DNA of 12,232 nt from Bifidobacteriaceae bacterium (GTDB lineage Bacteria > Actinomycetota > Actinomycetes > Actinomycetales > WQXJ01), in the NCBI GenBank assembly GCA_031272565.1, contig JAISTN010000223.1:1-12232 (forward strand). Direction: 5' to 3'. Shown one piece after another: positions 1 through 7,682 of the stretch. The notes beneath the pieces were generated by a model, which worked only from the letters and a program-made list of their open reading frames with translations, ran no database searches and was not told where the DNA came from. The translations under genes were made by a program, and so were the position numbers. Positions within the stretch are counted from its first letter, which is position 1. The number at the start of each line of letters is the position of its first letter.

Positions 1-3000
1 AACTTGTCATAGCTGGCCAGCGACCAACCATATGCCAGCGTCGCGGCCGGCACCTGTGTGCCGTGCCCAGACATGTTGTAGGTCAGCGTGATCGGATTGC
101 GGGCGTAGTAGAAGTTCCGGTAGGGCGTCAGCATTTCGACCCAGTCTTCGTCATAGACCGGCTCGGCCGAATCTTCATAGTCGCCGGGACCGGTCAGGGT
201 GGCGCTCCAGTCACGGCCCACATTGGTCATGCCTTCCAGAGCCTTGGGTGAGAAATCGAAGGCTGCCCCCACCCACCAACTGAACCAGATGTCGGCGCTG
301 TAGGCACTGGCCATCACCCAGGTCTGGCCGTGGAAGGTCCGGCGGGTCAAGGTTGAATCCGCCGCCTGTTCCGGCGTTGGCTGAGTCCAGTAGCGGAACT
401 TGACCTGTTCGTAGCCGTAGGCAACAAAGTTGGTCGTCACCGCCTTGATGATGAGCGGCTCGGTCTGGCCCGGATCGACCGGCATCATGGCGCCGGTCAC
501 CTCGGTGCGAGGGGTTTGCCACACCCCGCTGGAGGCCACAGCCATCAGACTGTTGTCTGGTGATTTCCAGTAGTAGAAGTCAGGCAGGGCCACATTGTCG
601 ATGTGGAACACCGCCCCGTTGTCAGGGTGTGGCCAGCGCTTGCCCAGCTTTTCGCCGAACTTGTAGGGCACTTGGAGCGCGTGGATGTCCTCCGCCGCCA
701 GCTTTGAGTTGGCCTCGTAGTGGGTGTAGACCTCGGCGGCGTCAATCACGCCGTCCAGATCAGCGTCGTATTCGAGGGTCGTGTTCTCACCCGAGCTTGG
801 GGCCTTGGTCTTGAGGTCAAACTGGAACCAGTAGACCTTCAGCCGGGCATAGACGTTGACAATTGTGGAGCCGTCACCGTTGATGGTGGTTTTTTCCGTG
901 AACTGCCACTGCGACCACTTCAGCGGATCTTCCGGGCCGGTCAGCACCACGCCGTTGAGGTTCCCGATGACGTTGTCGGCGCCATCGTCTGGGCCGCCCA
1001 CGGTTTGCCCGGCCGTCCCCATCCGGGCGGCCGTCTCGGCGTAGCCGAACATGTAGTGGTCCGGGTTGCCCGGTGTGGGAGTGAACTGCACGCCCATATT
1101 GGGCCGCTCCACCCAGTAGACCACGTGGTATTCCGTGCCGTTGGGGATGGCATGCCAAACGGTGTAAAGCGTCAGGTTGTCGTTCAGAACGTTGCCGGCG
1201 TGGGCCGTGACGTTGTCCCGCACGGCCTGGCTGGGATCCGCCAGCGACCAGTAGGGGTTGTCGTAGCCGGGCCGGGTGATGGCGGCGAAGCCCGGCAGCG
1301 TCACGGAACCCAGGGTGACGCCCTTCTTGACCTGCAGCGGGTCCACCGGTGTGCCTTGCGTCTCAAAATAGATCGTGACCGAGTCATACAGGATGGGCTT
1401 CAGAATGACGTGGTCGTTGATTGGGGTGGAGAAGTCGAAAGCGGCGCCGGGGCTGGCGGACAACGTCCATTCGCCCTCGAACAACTGGTCTGGCGCGTAG
1501 CTGAAGCCGGCCGCAGCCAGTTCGCCGTCAGTAGGCGCCGCCGTCACACTGCCCGGGTCCAGTTCCTGGGTCAACACCACCGAGCCGTAGCCGTTCAGGT
1601 AGCTGACCACATACTTGCCGCTGGCCACATAGGAGATGTCGGACAGGTCGGAATCCAGTTCGGGGCAGAACGGATAGAAGTGGGGGTTGCCCACCACCTG
1701 GAAGGACGACCCGGGCGTGTAAACGGCACCCGTGCCGTCAATCCGCCAGCCCTCGAAGTAGGTGCCGCCCGCGCACTGCACGCCGGTGCCATCACGTACC
1801 ACGGCGGCCACGCCGTTGGAGTAACCCTGGCCGCCAACGCCATCGTCCTCCTCCAACAGGGTGCCATCCGGCTGGTGATAGGCCACCACCAGGCCTTCGG
1901 TTTGCCAGCGGGCGTACAACGTCAGGTCGCCGTAAATGGCGGTGTCCGCGTTGAACGACTGTTTGGGGCTAGCCGGGGTGGGCTGGTAGTCCCAGCCCAC
2001 CAAGGCGCCGCGGGCGGCATCGTTGGTTTCCCAGGCAACATAGCGCTGCCCACCAATGGTCAGGTTGGTGAAGTTGACGGTGTGGCCGTTCTGGACGCCC
2101 TGCTGCTGGGAACCGTCGGTGGCCAGCGCCGTCCCGTCATGGTCCAGGAAGGTGACTTGGTGGTCAGTCGATTCCCATTTGGCGAAGACCGTCACGTCGG
2201 TGGACGGCATCGTGCCCGTGAAGTCATACAGCAACGTGCCGTTGGCGTCCGCGTACCAGCCCTTGAAGTGCCAGCCTGTCTGGTCCGCCATCGGCGCGTC
2301 CAGGGCCGCCAGCGAGGCGCCAAACTGCATGCTGACGCTGGCCACCGCCGGGCCGTGGCCGCGGTTGTCATAGGCGAACGGGTTGGACAGGCGCCGATAG
2401 TAGTGGTTGACGTAGTTGTGCCACTTGCCCTGCGCATCCTGGGCGGTGGGGAAGCTGCCGGTCGAAACCTCGTCGGAAAAGTCACCTTGGGTACCGGCCT
2501 GGAAGCCCGGGATAGCCTTTGACTGGAAGTCGGTGGTGGGCGGGATCGAGGCCGTGTAGTCATCCAGCAGCACCCAGGTACGGCCGTTGTATTCGCGCCG
2601 CGTCAAGCTGGGGTTGCTCACCTGCTCCGGCAGTTGCTCACCCCAGTAGTGCATGGTGATGGAATCAGTCACGTCCGTCCAGGACAGGGTCAGCGAGTAG
2701 CCGGCGGCGTTGGCATCGGCCGGCATCATGACGGCGGTGATATCGGTACGGGTGGTCTGCCAGTCACCGGAACTGACGGCCAGTTCGGGGTGGATCCAGT
2801 AGGAGTAGGCCAGGCCGCCCGGGTCGGAGAAGCTCCAGCCCATCGACGGGTGGGGCCAGCGGTCCGCCACCACGTCGCCGAACTTGTAGTCCAGTTTGTA
2901 GGGGCTGGCAAAACCGTAGGTTTCGGGCTCGCCGTCATGGTCGTAGTCGCCCGTCATGGTGCGGCCGGCGCCATCCGGGTCGATGTTGAACGTGATGCGA

Positions 3001-3905
3001 TAGGTCTTGAGCGTGCAGTAGACGTTCACCACCGTCAGGCCGTCGCCGGTCAGCACGGTCGGTTCCGTGAACTGCCATTCGGCCCAGTGCATCGGGTCTT
3101 CCCAGTCGAAGAAGCTGGCCGCCGGGATCGACTTGATCTCGATGTCGGCGCCGATGCCGGGCCCACCGATCAGGTCGCCGGCGTAGCCGGAGCCGCCCAG
3201 CGTTTCGGTGTAGGCGTAGTCGTAGTGGGAGGCGTTGCCGGGCCGCGGCGAGTAGTTCAGGCCCAGGTTGGGCTTTTCCACCCAGTAGACGATCTCATAG
3301 GGCACGCCGTCCAGCGGCTCCCAGTACATCTCCAGCGTCAGGTTGCTGGTCAGCACATAGGTGAACGGCGCTGCGGTGCTTTGGCCCGGCAGGGCCCAGT
3401 AGCGCGGGATGTAGCCGGCCCGGGAGACCGATGAGGCCAACGGCAAGATGACGTCACCCAGGGTGGCGCCCTTCTTGGCCCGCACGGCCGCCGGCGTGGT
3501 GCCGGTGCCGGTGCTGAAACTGATGGTGACGCCGTCGTACAAGATGGGCGCCAACGTCAAGTCCGAATCGACCGTGTCGTTGGCGAAGTCCACCTCTTGA
3601 CCGTTGGACACATAGGTCCAAGTGTTCTCGAAGTACTTGTTGTCCGGGTAGGTGAAGCCGGCCAGTTCAAGCTGGATCAGCGATGGCTTGGGCACCACCA
3701 CGCCGGCCGTGGCGGACCGCTGGAACGCCGTGGTGGCGCCGTCGCCGTTCAGGAATGTGACCGTGTAGGTGTCGGCCGTTGGCGTGGTGTCTTCGGCTTG
3801 GGCGCTCTGGGTCGCGAGCAGACCCAGTGTCCCGGCCAGCGCCAGTGCCACCAGCGCGGCACCGGGCCGCCTGGCCTTGGACTTGATCGCTTGGGTGTTG
3901 ATCAT
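1..3905 (-). CDS. Giant exported InlB/Listeria-Bacteroides-repeat surface protein, C-terminus beyond window
   Basis: Open from an ATG at 3905 to the window edge: 1301 residues visible, no stop. A GGGGG ribosome site lies just upstream (GGGGGAAACC-ATG). Residues 1-37 form a signal peptide (KSKARR, hydrophobic core, cleavage after AQA37). Two long tandem modules follow, at residues about 47-760 and 765->1301. Landmarks pair up: YTVTFLNGDG 47 / YVVSYLNGYG 765; PILYDGVTISF 120 / PILYDSVTIYF 837; VYWVEKPNLG 206 / VYWVERPNMG 929; WQFTE 277 / 1000; RWPHP 349 / 1090; LTRR 434 / 1186; GHG 516 / 1280. Module 1 ends in about three Listeria-Bacteroides (Flg_new-like) repeats, the clearest around GWHFKGWYADANG (544-556), with others at about 581-667 and 671-748. 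The family is common in adhesin-like proteins of gut Firmicutes and some Actinobacteria. The probable role is an extended cell-surface stalk or adhesin. Cys711 and Cys747 could pair. A sortase motif would lie in the unseen C-terminus. The protein is surely exported; its ligand is unknown. Confidence 0.9.
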   Translation of the reverse strand, partial: MINTQAIKSKARRPGAALVALALAGTLGLLATQSAQAEDTTPTADTYTVTFLNGDGATTAFQRSATAGVVVPKPSLIQLELAGFTYPDNKYFENTWTYVSNGQEVDFANDTVDSDLTLAPILYDGVTISFSTGTGTTPAAVRAKKGATLGDVILPLASSVSRAGYIPRYWALPGQSTAAPFTYVLTSNLTLEMYWEPLDGVPYEIVYWVEKPNLGLNYSPRPGNASHYDYAYTETLGGSGYAGDLIGGPGIGADIEIKSIPAASFFDWEDPMHWAEWQFTEPTVLTGDGLTVVNVYCTLKTYRITFNIDPDGAGRTMTGDYDHDGEPETYGFASPYKLDYKFGDVVADRWPHPSMGWSFSDPGGLAYSYWIHPELAVSSGDWQTTRTDITAVMMPADANAAGYSLTLSWTDVTDSITMHYWGEQLPEQVSNPSLTRREYNGRTWVLLDDYTASIPPTTDFQSKAIPGFQAGTQGDFSDEVSTGSFPTAQDAQGKWHNYVNHYYRRLSNPFAYDNRGHGPAVASVSMQFGASLAALDAPMADQTGWHFKGWYADANGTLLYDFTGTMPSTDVTVFAKWESTDHQVTFLDHDGTALATDGSQQQGVQNGHTVNFTNLTIGGQRYVAWETNDAARGALVGWDYQPTPASPKQSFNADTAIYGDLTLYARWQTEGLVVAYHQPDGTLLEEDDGVGGQGYSNGVAAVVRDGTGVQCAGGTYFEGWRIDGTGAVYTPGSSFQVVGNPHFYPFCPELDSDLSDISYVASGKYVVSYLNGYGSVVLTQELDPGSVTAAPTDGELAAAGFSYAPDQLFEGEWTLSASPGAAFDFSTPINDHVILKPILYDSVTIYFETQGTPVDPLQVKKGVTLGSVTLPGFAAITRPGYDNPYWSLADPSQAVRDNVTAHAGNVLNDNLTLYTVWHAIPNGTEYHVVYWVERPNMGVQFTPTPGNPDHYMFGYAETAARMGTAGQTVGGPDDGADNVIGNLNGVVLTGPEDPLKWSQWQFTEKTTINGDGSTIVNVYARLKVYWFQFDLKTKAPSSGENTTLEYDADLDGVIDAAEVYTHYEANSKLAAEDIHALQVPYKFGEKLGKRWPHPDNGAVFHIDNVALPDFYYWKSPDNSLMAVASSGVWQTPRTEVTGAMMPVDPGQTEPLIIKAVTTNFVAYGYEQVKFRYWTQPTPEQAADSTLTRRTFHGQTWVMASAYSADIWFSWWVGAAFDFSPKALEGMTNVGRDWSATLTGPGDYEDSAEPVYDEDWVEMLTPYRNFYYARNPITLTYNMSGHGTQVPAATLAYGWSLASYDK

Positions 3906-3921
3906 GGTTTCCCCCTTCGCC

Positions 3922-3935
3922 GGGCCGGCCGGCCC
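3922..3935. promoter_or_regulatory. Perfect 14-bp palindrome between two exported-protein genes
   Basis: GGGCCGGCCGGCCC equals its own reverse complement. It extends to CGCC/GGCG arms with one bulged base. It sits in the 43-bp gap between the TAA of the 287-residue gene (3949-3951) and the ribosome site of the giant gene. No T-run follows, so a classical intrinsic terminator is unlikely. It may be a processing or attenuation hairpin that sets the ratio of the two products. This is inference from position. Confidence 0.4.
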
Positions 3936-3948
3936 AGGCGTTCCCCTG

Positions 3949-4812
3949 TTAGCTGATGCCGGGCATGGCCAAGGTGACCTTGACCGCCGCCCAGTCCGAA
4001 GTCATGTCGTCCACTACCAGGCGGTAGGCGATGGACACCTTCCCCAGGCAGTAATCGGCTGGCGCGTCGAAGATGATCGCCGTGCCGTTGTAGGTGGCCT
4101 GGCCGGCGCCTTCATCCGAGGTGTCGCCGGTCATCAGGCAGGTCACGGGACCCAGTTCGACCCCGCCGGCGCCTAGCTGCTGCGCGGTTGGGGCCGCGCC
4201 GTAGCTGGGGTGGTCGTTGGCCAAGAAGCCCAGCGCGGTGGCGGAGGCATCGGCCGGCAGTTCGGCCTGCTCCCCCAATGCCACCTCTTGGGCGAAGTCG
4301 TCATCCACCGCCACGGGCTGGAAGCGCAGCACACCTTGGTTCCCGTTGTAGTCCCCGGTAACCTCCCCTGGCCCGGTGACGGCGACGGCACAAACCACCG
4401 GCCGGTCCGAGGTGGCGGTCAGTTCGACTTGCCCGGCTGAGTCGGTCAGCAGCGTATAGATGCCGCTGGTCCGGTCCAGGCCCGGCCCCTGGTTGGTCTG
4501 CGTCTTGGTGGGCACGGCCGTCACGGCTGGGTCCTGGTCGGTGAAGCAGGCCGATTCGAGGGCGACGGTGGCGCCTGCCAACGGCGCGCCCCCGTCGGTC
4601 ACAGTCACGGTCACGGCCTGGGTGTCCTCGCCGTCCGCCTGGGCGGCCAGGGCGGCGGTGAAACTGCCGGGGTCCGATGACGCCACGGTGACGGCGACGC
4701 CGGCCGCCGGGCTGGTAGGCCCGTTGGCCCAGGCTGCGACCGCCACGGCGCCGATGCCGATGGCCAGGGCGGGGGCTCCCGCCGCCACTAGCCGCTTGAT
4801 CTTGCTGTTCAT
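3949..4812 (-). CDS. Exported protein with two Ig/cadherin-like domains (287 aa)
   Basis: The start is the ATG at 4812, preceded by a strong GGGGGAGGG site six bases away; the open frame runs further upstream to 5028, but that part has no signal-peptide character. Residues 1-29 form a signal peptide (MNSKIKRLVAAG, cleavage after AWA29). Residues about 55-163 resemble an invasin/Big_1-like Ig domain (VTVTVTDGGAPLAGATVAL, then SGIYTLLTDSAGQVELTAT). Residues about 166-283 resemble a tandem cadherin-like domain (PVAVDDDF, ALGFLANDHPS, then YRLVVDDMTSDWAAVKVTL). Each domain has two cysteines (89/141 and 225/255), which fits one disulfide per domain outside the cell. It ends at MPGIS with no sortase motif or membrane helix. 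The giant gene follows after 43 bp and is probably co-transcribed, so the protein may be secreted as a partner of that surface protein. Domain assignments are by eye. Confidence 0.85.
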   Translation of the reverse strand: MNSKIKRLVAAGAPALAIGIGAVAVAAWANGPTSPAAGVAVTVASSDPGSFTAALAAQADGEDTQAVTVTVTDGGAPLAGATVALESACFTDQDPAVTAVPTKTQTNQGPGLDRTSGIYTLLTDSAGQVELTATSDRPVVCAVAVTGPGEVTGDYNGNQGVLRFQPVAVDDDFAQEVALGEQAELPADASATALGFLANDHPSYGAAPTAQQLGAGGVELGPVTCLMTGDTSDEGAGQATYNGTAIIFDAPADYCLGKVSIAYRLVVDDMTSDWAAVKVTLAMPGIS

Positions 4813-4976
4813 GCTTGCCCTCCCCCGGCGCTGCCCAGGCCTGGGCAGGCAGTGTTGGAACTCACGGTCAGGGTGAAATGGCACAAGTCGATGCCGTTGG
4901 TCTGGCTGCTGGCGACCGCTGGGGGCCTGGTCCGGCTCTGGGGCCGGCTGCTCGACCCGATGTTTGAGGCGCTCAT
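4809..4976 (-). CDS. Possible small protein (55 aa) coupled to the next gene
   Basis: The ATG at 4976 opens 55 codons ending in TGA at 4811-4809, so stop and next start share ATGA, the classical translational-coupling overlap. By hand count about 83% of third positions are G or C, against roughly 55% at first and 65% at second positions, which is the bias expected of real coding sequence here. The product is Ser/Gly/Pro-rich with two cysteines (DLCHFTLTVSSNTACPG), no signal peptide and no family I recognise. No strong ribosome site precedes it (GAAG nine bases upstream). The same frame is open up to an ATG at 5069, but that longer version would cross the dyads at 5005-5041 and 5051-5060. It could instead be an untranslated leader. 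Confidence 0.38.
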   Translation of the reverse strand: MSASNIGSSSRPQSRTRPPAVASSQTNGIDLCHFTLTVSSNTACPGLGSAGGGQA

Positions 4977-5004
4977 GGGGACTTCTGCTTTCACTTGTCT
5001 GTGA

Positions 5005-5041
5005 ACCGCCTGGGTGCATCTCATACAAGCGCCCAGGCGGT
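5005..5041. promoter_or_regulatory. Inverted repeat, 10-bp perfect stem with 17-nt loop
   Basis: ACCGCCTGGG (5005-5014) is the exact reverse complement of CCCAGGCGGT (5032-5041). It lies 28 bp upstream of the small ORF and about 190 bp upstream of the 287-residue gene. If transcription starts near 5050 the leader RNA would fold here. It could be a leader hairpin or a protein-binding site. No T-run follows it on either strand. Confidence 0.5.
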
Positions 5042-5050
5042 GTAACGATT

Positions 5051-5082
5051 TTGTCTTGACAGTAAACATGGGATGAATACTG
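5051..5082. promoter_or_regulatory. Operator-like dyad plus TGTC-TT-GACA palindrome in AT-rich promoter zone
   Basis: CAGTA (5060-5064) and TACTG (5078-5082) are inverted and enclose a second inverted pair, CAT/ATG, around a GGG centre, giving a 23-bp imperfect dyad with two mismatched steps. Directly next to it, overlapping by two bases, TGTCTTGACA is a palindrome. This is the most A/T-rich segment of the gap. The arrangement suggests binding of a dimeric regulator at the promoter of the minus-strand genes below. A TTGACA at 5056-5061 reads on the plus strand but has no well-spaced -10. The exact promoter is not resolved. Confidence 0.4.
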
Positions 5083-5113
5083 CTTTGGGCTTGGATTCAG
5101 TTGTCTGCGGACC

Positions 5114-5177
5114 CCTGACCTGCGGCTTTGGCCTGCCGCGGGCCGTTATTGGGGACCAGTTCAGTGGCCAAGGTCAC
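5114..5177 (+). repeat. 64-bp interspersed element, copy 1
   Basis: It begins CCTGACCTGCGGCTTTG (5114-5130) and ends TCAGTGGCCAAGGTCAC (5161-5177). The ends match copy 2 with one mismatch each, while the centre differs. The tips are themselves inverted (TGACCTGCGG against TGACCTTGG on the other strand). It lies upstream of the promoter zone of the 287-residue gene. Confidence 0.65.
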
Positions 5178-5208
5178 TTCCGGGCTCCGAGTGGCACCAA
5201 GAAGCGGT

Positions 5209-5271
5209 CCTGACCTGCGGTTTTGCTTAGGGATGGGCGCCTGGTGGGCGCCCCTCAGTGACCAAGGTCAC
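5209..5271 (+). repeat. 63-bp interspersed element, copy 2
   Basis: It begins CCTGACCTGCGGTTTTG (5209-5225) and ends TCAGTGACCAAGGTCAC (5255-5271), whose last 14 bases form the inverted repeat GTGACC-AA-GGTCAC. The centre has its own 7-bp hairpin, GGGCGCC-TGGTG-GGCGCCC. It lies 31 bp from copy 1 in the same orientation. Confidence 0.65.
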
Positions 5272-5305
5272 CAAAGCGGGGCCTGTGGTGACCTGCCAGC
5301 GGGGC

Positions 5306-5321
5306 CTGGCCTTTGGGCCAG
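5306..5321. terminator. Short hairpin after the LRR gene stop
   Basis: CTGGCC-TTTG-GGCCAG forms a 6-bp stem with a 4-nt loop, starting five bases past the TAG of the LRR gene. No T-run follows on the minus strand, so termination is only suggested by position. Confidence 0.3.
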
Positions 5322-5325
5322 CGGC

Positions 5326-7545
5326 CTAGGCGCCAGCTCCCACCCGGAGAGGCGGCGAGTTGGCGGTGACCGTCGCGTAACCGGTTTGGGTCACGGTGAC
5401 GGCCACGGTCAGGGAATGCCCCGTATCCGCCGCCACCGGGCTGTAGGTGGCCTGGGTGGCGCCGTCGATGGCGGCCCCACCCCGGTACCACTGGTAAGCC
5501 AGGGCGGCCCCGGCCGGTGACACCGCACTGGTTTGCGCGGTCAGGGTCCGGCCAGGTCTGGCGACACCCTGGATGGTAACGGCGGCCAAGGCGCTGCGGC
5601 CCTCCGCCGCCTTGACCGCCGGCGCGACGATCAGCCCGCTGCCAGCCTCCCCGCCGTCCAGGGCCACTTGAGCCCAGACCGGCTGGCCGGCATCGGCCGC
5701 TTGGACGGTGTAGGTCTCCCCCGTCCCCACGGGCGCACTGCCGTCCCCGGCATACCACTCGATGGGGCCGGCCTCCGCCGTGGCCGGCGTGACGGCGCTC
5801 AACGTGGCCGTCAGCGTTTCACCCGTCCTGGGTTGCCCGCCAATGGCCAGTTGACCACTGACGGTTCGTTGGCCGCCTTGGCGGGCCGGCGTCACCGTCA
5901 CGTCGTAGACGGCCTCGGACACCAACGACGGGTCTTCCACGGTGGTCAAGGTGGCCTTGACCTGGGCCACCCCCGCGGCGGTGGCAGTGACTTCCCCGGT
6001 CTGCTGGTTCAACTGGACAAAGCCCGCCCCGTCAACCAGTTCGTAGCTCTGGACCGCGCTGTAGCCGGGCAACAGGTCCGGCCAAGTGACGTCTGATGCC
6101 CCACTGTGGCCCACCACCAAGGCCAAGTCATTGGCCTCCACCGCCGGGAACTGATGCAGGCGGATGGTCAGGCTGACCAGACCGACCGCGGCATTGGACC
6201 AATCCGGCAGATCCCGCTCCACCGACCAAATGGGGTTGGCAGCGGCGTCGATGGTGGCTTGTAAAACGCCATCGGCAGCAAAGGTGAACGGTGCCGTCAC
6301 GGTGGTGCCGTCAAACCACGGGTTAGCGTTGCCCTCCGTTGTAGCCACCTGGTTGGCCTGGCCGGTGGGGCCGTTGATCAGCACAAAACCGGCCGGCACG
6401 GTCCAACTGTCAACCTCCTGGTCCACCTGGCCGTAGAAGTCCCGCGCCGGGCGTTGTTCGTCCACCAGGATCGACAGGCCTTCGGCCGGTCCCCCAGCGG
6501 CGCAGGCGGCGTCATAGACCGCTGTATCGCGGAAGACCAACTGATGGGCCACCTGGCAGGCATCAGCCGGCAAGGCCGCCAGCGGATTGGAGGTGAAGTC
6601 AAGGTAGCCGCCGCTAAACGAACTGAGGAAGCCCTCCGGCAGGGAGGCGATTTGGTTGTTCATGAAGTGGACAAAACCCACGTCCGCCTGGCCGGCTAAC
6701 AGGCCGGCCGGCAGGGTGGTCAACTGGTTGTGGACAAGCATCAGGTAGCCGGCCACCTTGGTGGCGCTGAACAGGCTTTCCGGCAGCGCCTCCAAGGCGT
6801 TATAGCTCAACCCCAGGGTGCTGATCCAGGCCACCCCTTGAAAAGTGCCGGGGTCAAGTGTTGTGAGCTGGTTGTGGCTGAGCGACACCGACAGCGGCGT
6901 GCTGCCGTCATTCAGCCCAGCCAGAAAGCCCGGCTCTAGGTCGCTGATCTGGTTGTCGTCCAGTTGAATGCCCTGCAGCGCGGTTGGCCCCGCCAGTTGG
7001 GCGTGCGTGACAGCCGTCAACTGGTTGCCGTTCAGGTTGATCACGCCGATGTCCGTGAGACCAGCGAAGACGCCATCGGGCAACTCGGTGATGAGGTTGT
7101 TCTGCAAGTTCAGGGTTGCCAGGCCCGTCAGGTAGCTGACGCCGGTGGGGTCCACAATGCCGCGGTCGGCGAAACCCTGATTGCCCTGGTAGTCGTTGGG
7201 GGCCCGGTCGCGGTAGAAGGTCTGCCACACCAACTGGTCGTCGATGGCGGCCAACTGGGCCGGGCTGGCCTCGAAGGCGCCCACCGCCGCCAACTCGGCT
7301 GGCTGATCCTCCGGCGGGTAGGTGCTCGCTGCCGGGCAGCCGGCCAGCAGGCGGCAAACCTGGTAACGCAAGGCGGGGTCCGGGAAGTAGGTCTCGAGGG
7401 GCGCCGGGGTGTCCTCGGCGCCGGCCGAGGGCGCGGCGATCAGGCCGGCGCAGGCCAAGGCACCAGCCAGAACCGCGGCCGTCCGCACCCGGGGCGCGGC
7501 CAGCCGGTGCGGGCGGGCAGACCCGGCACGTCTTGAGGCGTTCAT
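5326..7545 (-). CDS. Exported leucine-rich-repeat protein with Ig-like domains (739 aa)
   Basis: The ATG at 7545 follows GAAGAGATC and begins an Arg-rich signal peptide with cleavage after SAGA43. A cap with the motif FPDPALRYQVC (54-64) precedes leucine-rich repeats at about 139-335 (for example LATLNLQNNLITELPDGVF and VSLSHNQLTTLDPGTF), with the typical N-x-L and LP-x-G/S-x-F positions. About 360-465 is an Ig/cadherin-like linker. About 475-552 resembles a Big_2 domain (TGEVTATAAGVAQVKATL). Two tandem Ig-like repeats of the YQWYR type follow at about 561-645 (degenerate, IEWYAG at 595) and 652-737 (ALAYQWYRGG at 681). Cys64/70 and 330/348 could cap the LRR by disulfides. It ends in VGAGA: no sortase motif, no membrane helix. 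LRR domains bind proteins, so the likely role is adhesion or assembly with neighbouring surface proteins; the partner is unknown. The gene has its own ~300-bp upstream region. Confidence 0.92.
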   Translation of the reverse strand: MNASRRAGSARPHRLAAPRVRTAAVLAGALACAGLIAAPSAGAEDTPAPLETYFPDPALRYQVCRLLAGCPAASTYPPEDQPAELAAVGAFEASPAQLAAIDDQLVWQTFYRDRAPNDYQGNQGFADRGIVDPTGVSYLTGLATLNLQNNLITELPDGVFAGLTDIGVINLNGNQLTAVTHAQLAGPTALQGIQLDDNQISDLEPGFLAGLNDGSTPLSVSLSHNQLTTLDPGTFQGVAWISTLGLSYNALEALPESLFSATKVAGYLMLVHNQLTTLPAGLLAGQADVGFVHFMNNQIASLPEGFLSSFSGGYLDFTSNPLAALPADACQVAHQLVFRDTAVYDAACAAGGPAEGLSILVDEQRPARDFYGQVDQEVDSWTVPAGFVLINGPTGQANQVATTEGNANPWFDGTTVTAPFTFAADGVLQATIDAAANPIWSVERDLPDWSNAAVGLVSLTIRLHQFPAVEANDLALVVGHSGASDVTWPDLLPGYSAVQSYELVDGAGFVQLNQQTGEVTATAAGVAQVKATLTTVEDPSLVSEAVYDVTVTPARQGGQRTVSGQLAIGGQPRTGETLTATLSAVTPATAEAGPIEWYAGDGSAPVGTGETYTVQAADAGQPVWAQVALDGGEAGSGLIVAPAVKAAEGRSALAAVTIQGVARPGRTLTAQTSAVSPAGAALAYQWYRGGAAIDGATQATYSPVAADTGHSLTVAVTVTQTGYATVTANSPPLRVGAGA

Positions 7546-7682
7546 GATCTCTTCGCTTCCAGTTCTCCTACAGCCGTCCGGGGGGACCCCACGGTGGGTG
7601 CCGGTCCGGCAGGACGATTCTGACTGAAGCGAAATGGGACTCTGGACCCAAGTGAAGACCGGGCCAAGACGCTTCTAAACGT

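Larger units (their letters stand above)
4977..5325. other. Intergenic region with dyads and two repeat elements
   Basis: This stretch between the LRR gene and the small ORF/287-residue gene has no convincing protein-coding content. It holds, from low to high coordinate, a 10-bp stem inverted repeat (5005-5041), a palindrome and an operator-like dyad (5051-5082), two copies of a 63-64 bp element (5114-5177 and 5209-5271) and a short hairpin just after the LRR stop (5306-5321). The part around 5041-5100 is clearly more A/T-rich than its surroundings and is the likely promoter zone for the downstream minus-strand genes. Confidence 0.6.

Noticed and set aside
720-2522. Plus-strand open frame of 600 codons
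   Set aside because: It is antisense to the giant surface-protein gene, whose frame has a signal peptide and recognisable repeats. The translation is low-complexity (VDHVVFRAVGDG-type) and matches no family; long antisense frames are expected in GC-rich genes.
2634-3434. Plus-strand open frame of 266 codons
   Set aside because: Antisense shadow of the same giant gene, with no ribosome site or recognisable domain.
4813-5028. 72-residue upstream extension of the 287-residue exported protein
   Set aside because: It would put the clear signal peptide inside the protein, and the ATG at 4812 has a strong ribosome site.
5056-5061. TTGACA as -35 of a plus-strand promoter
   Set aside because: The best -10-like hexamer (AATACT) is only 14 bp away and no plus-strand gene follows for more than 4 kb.
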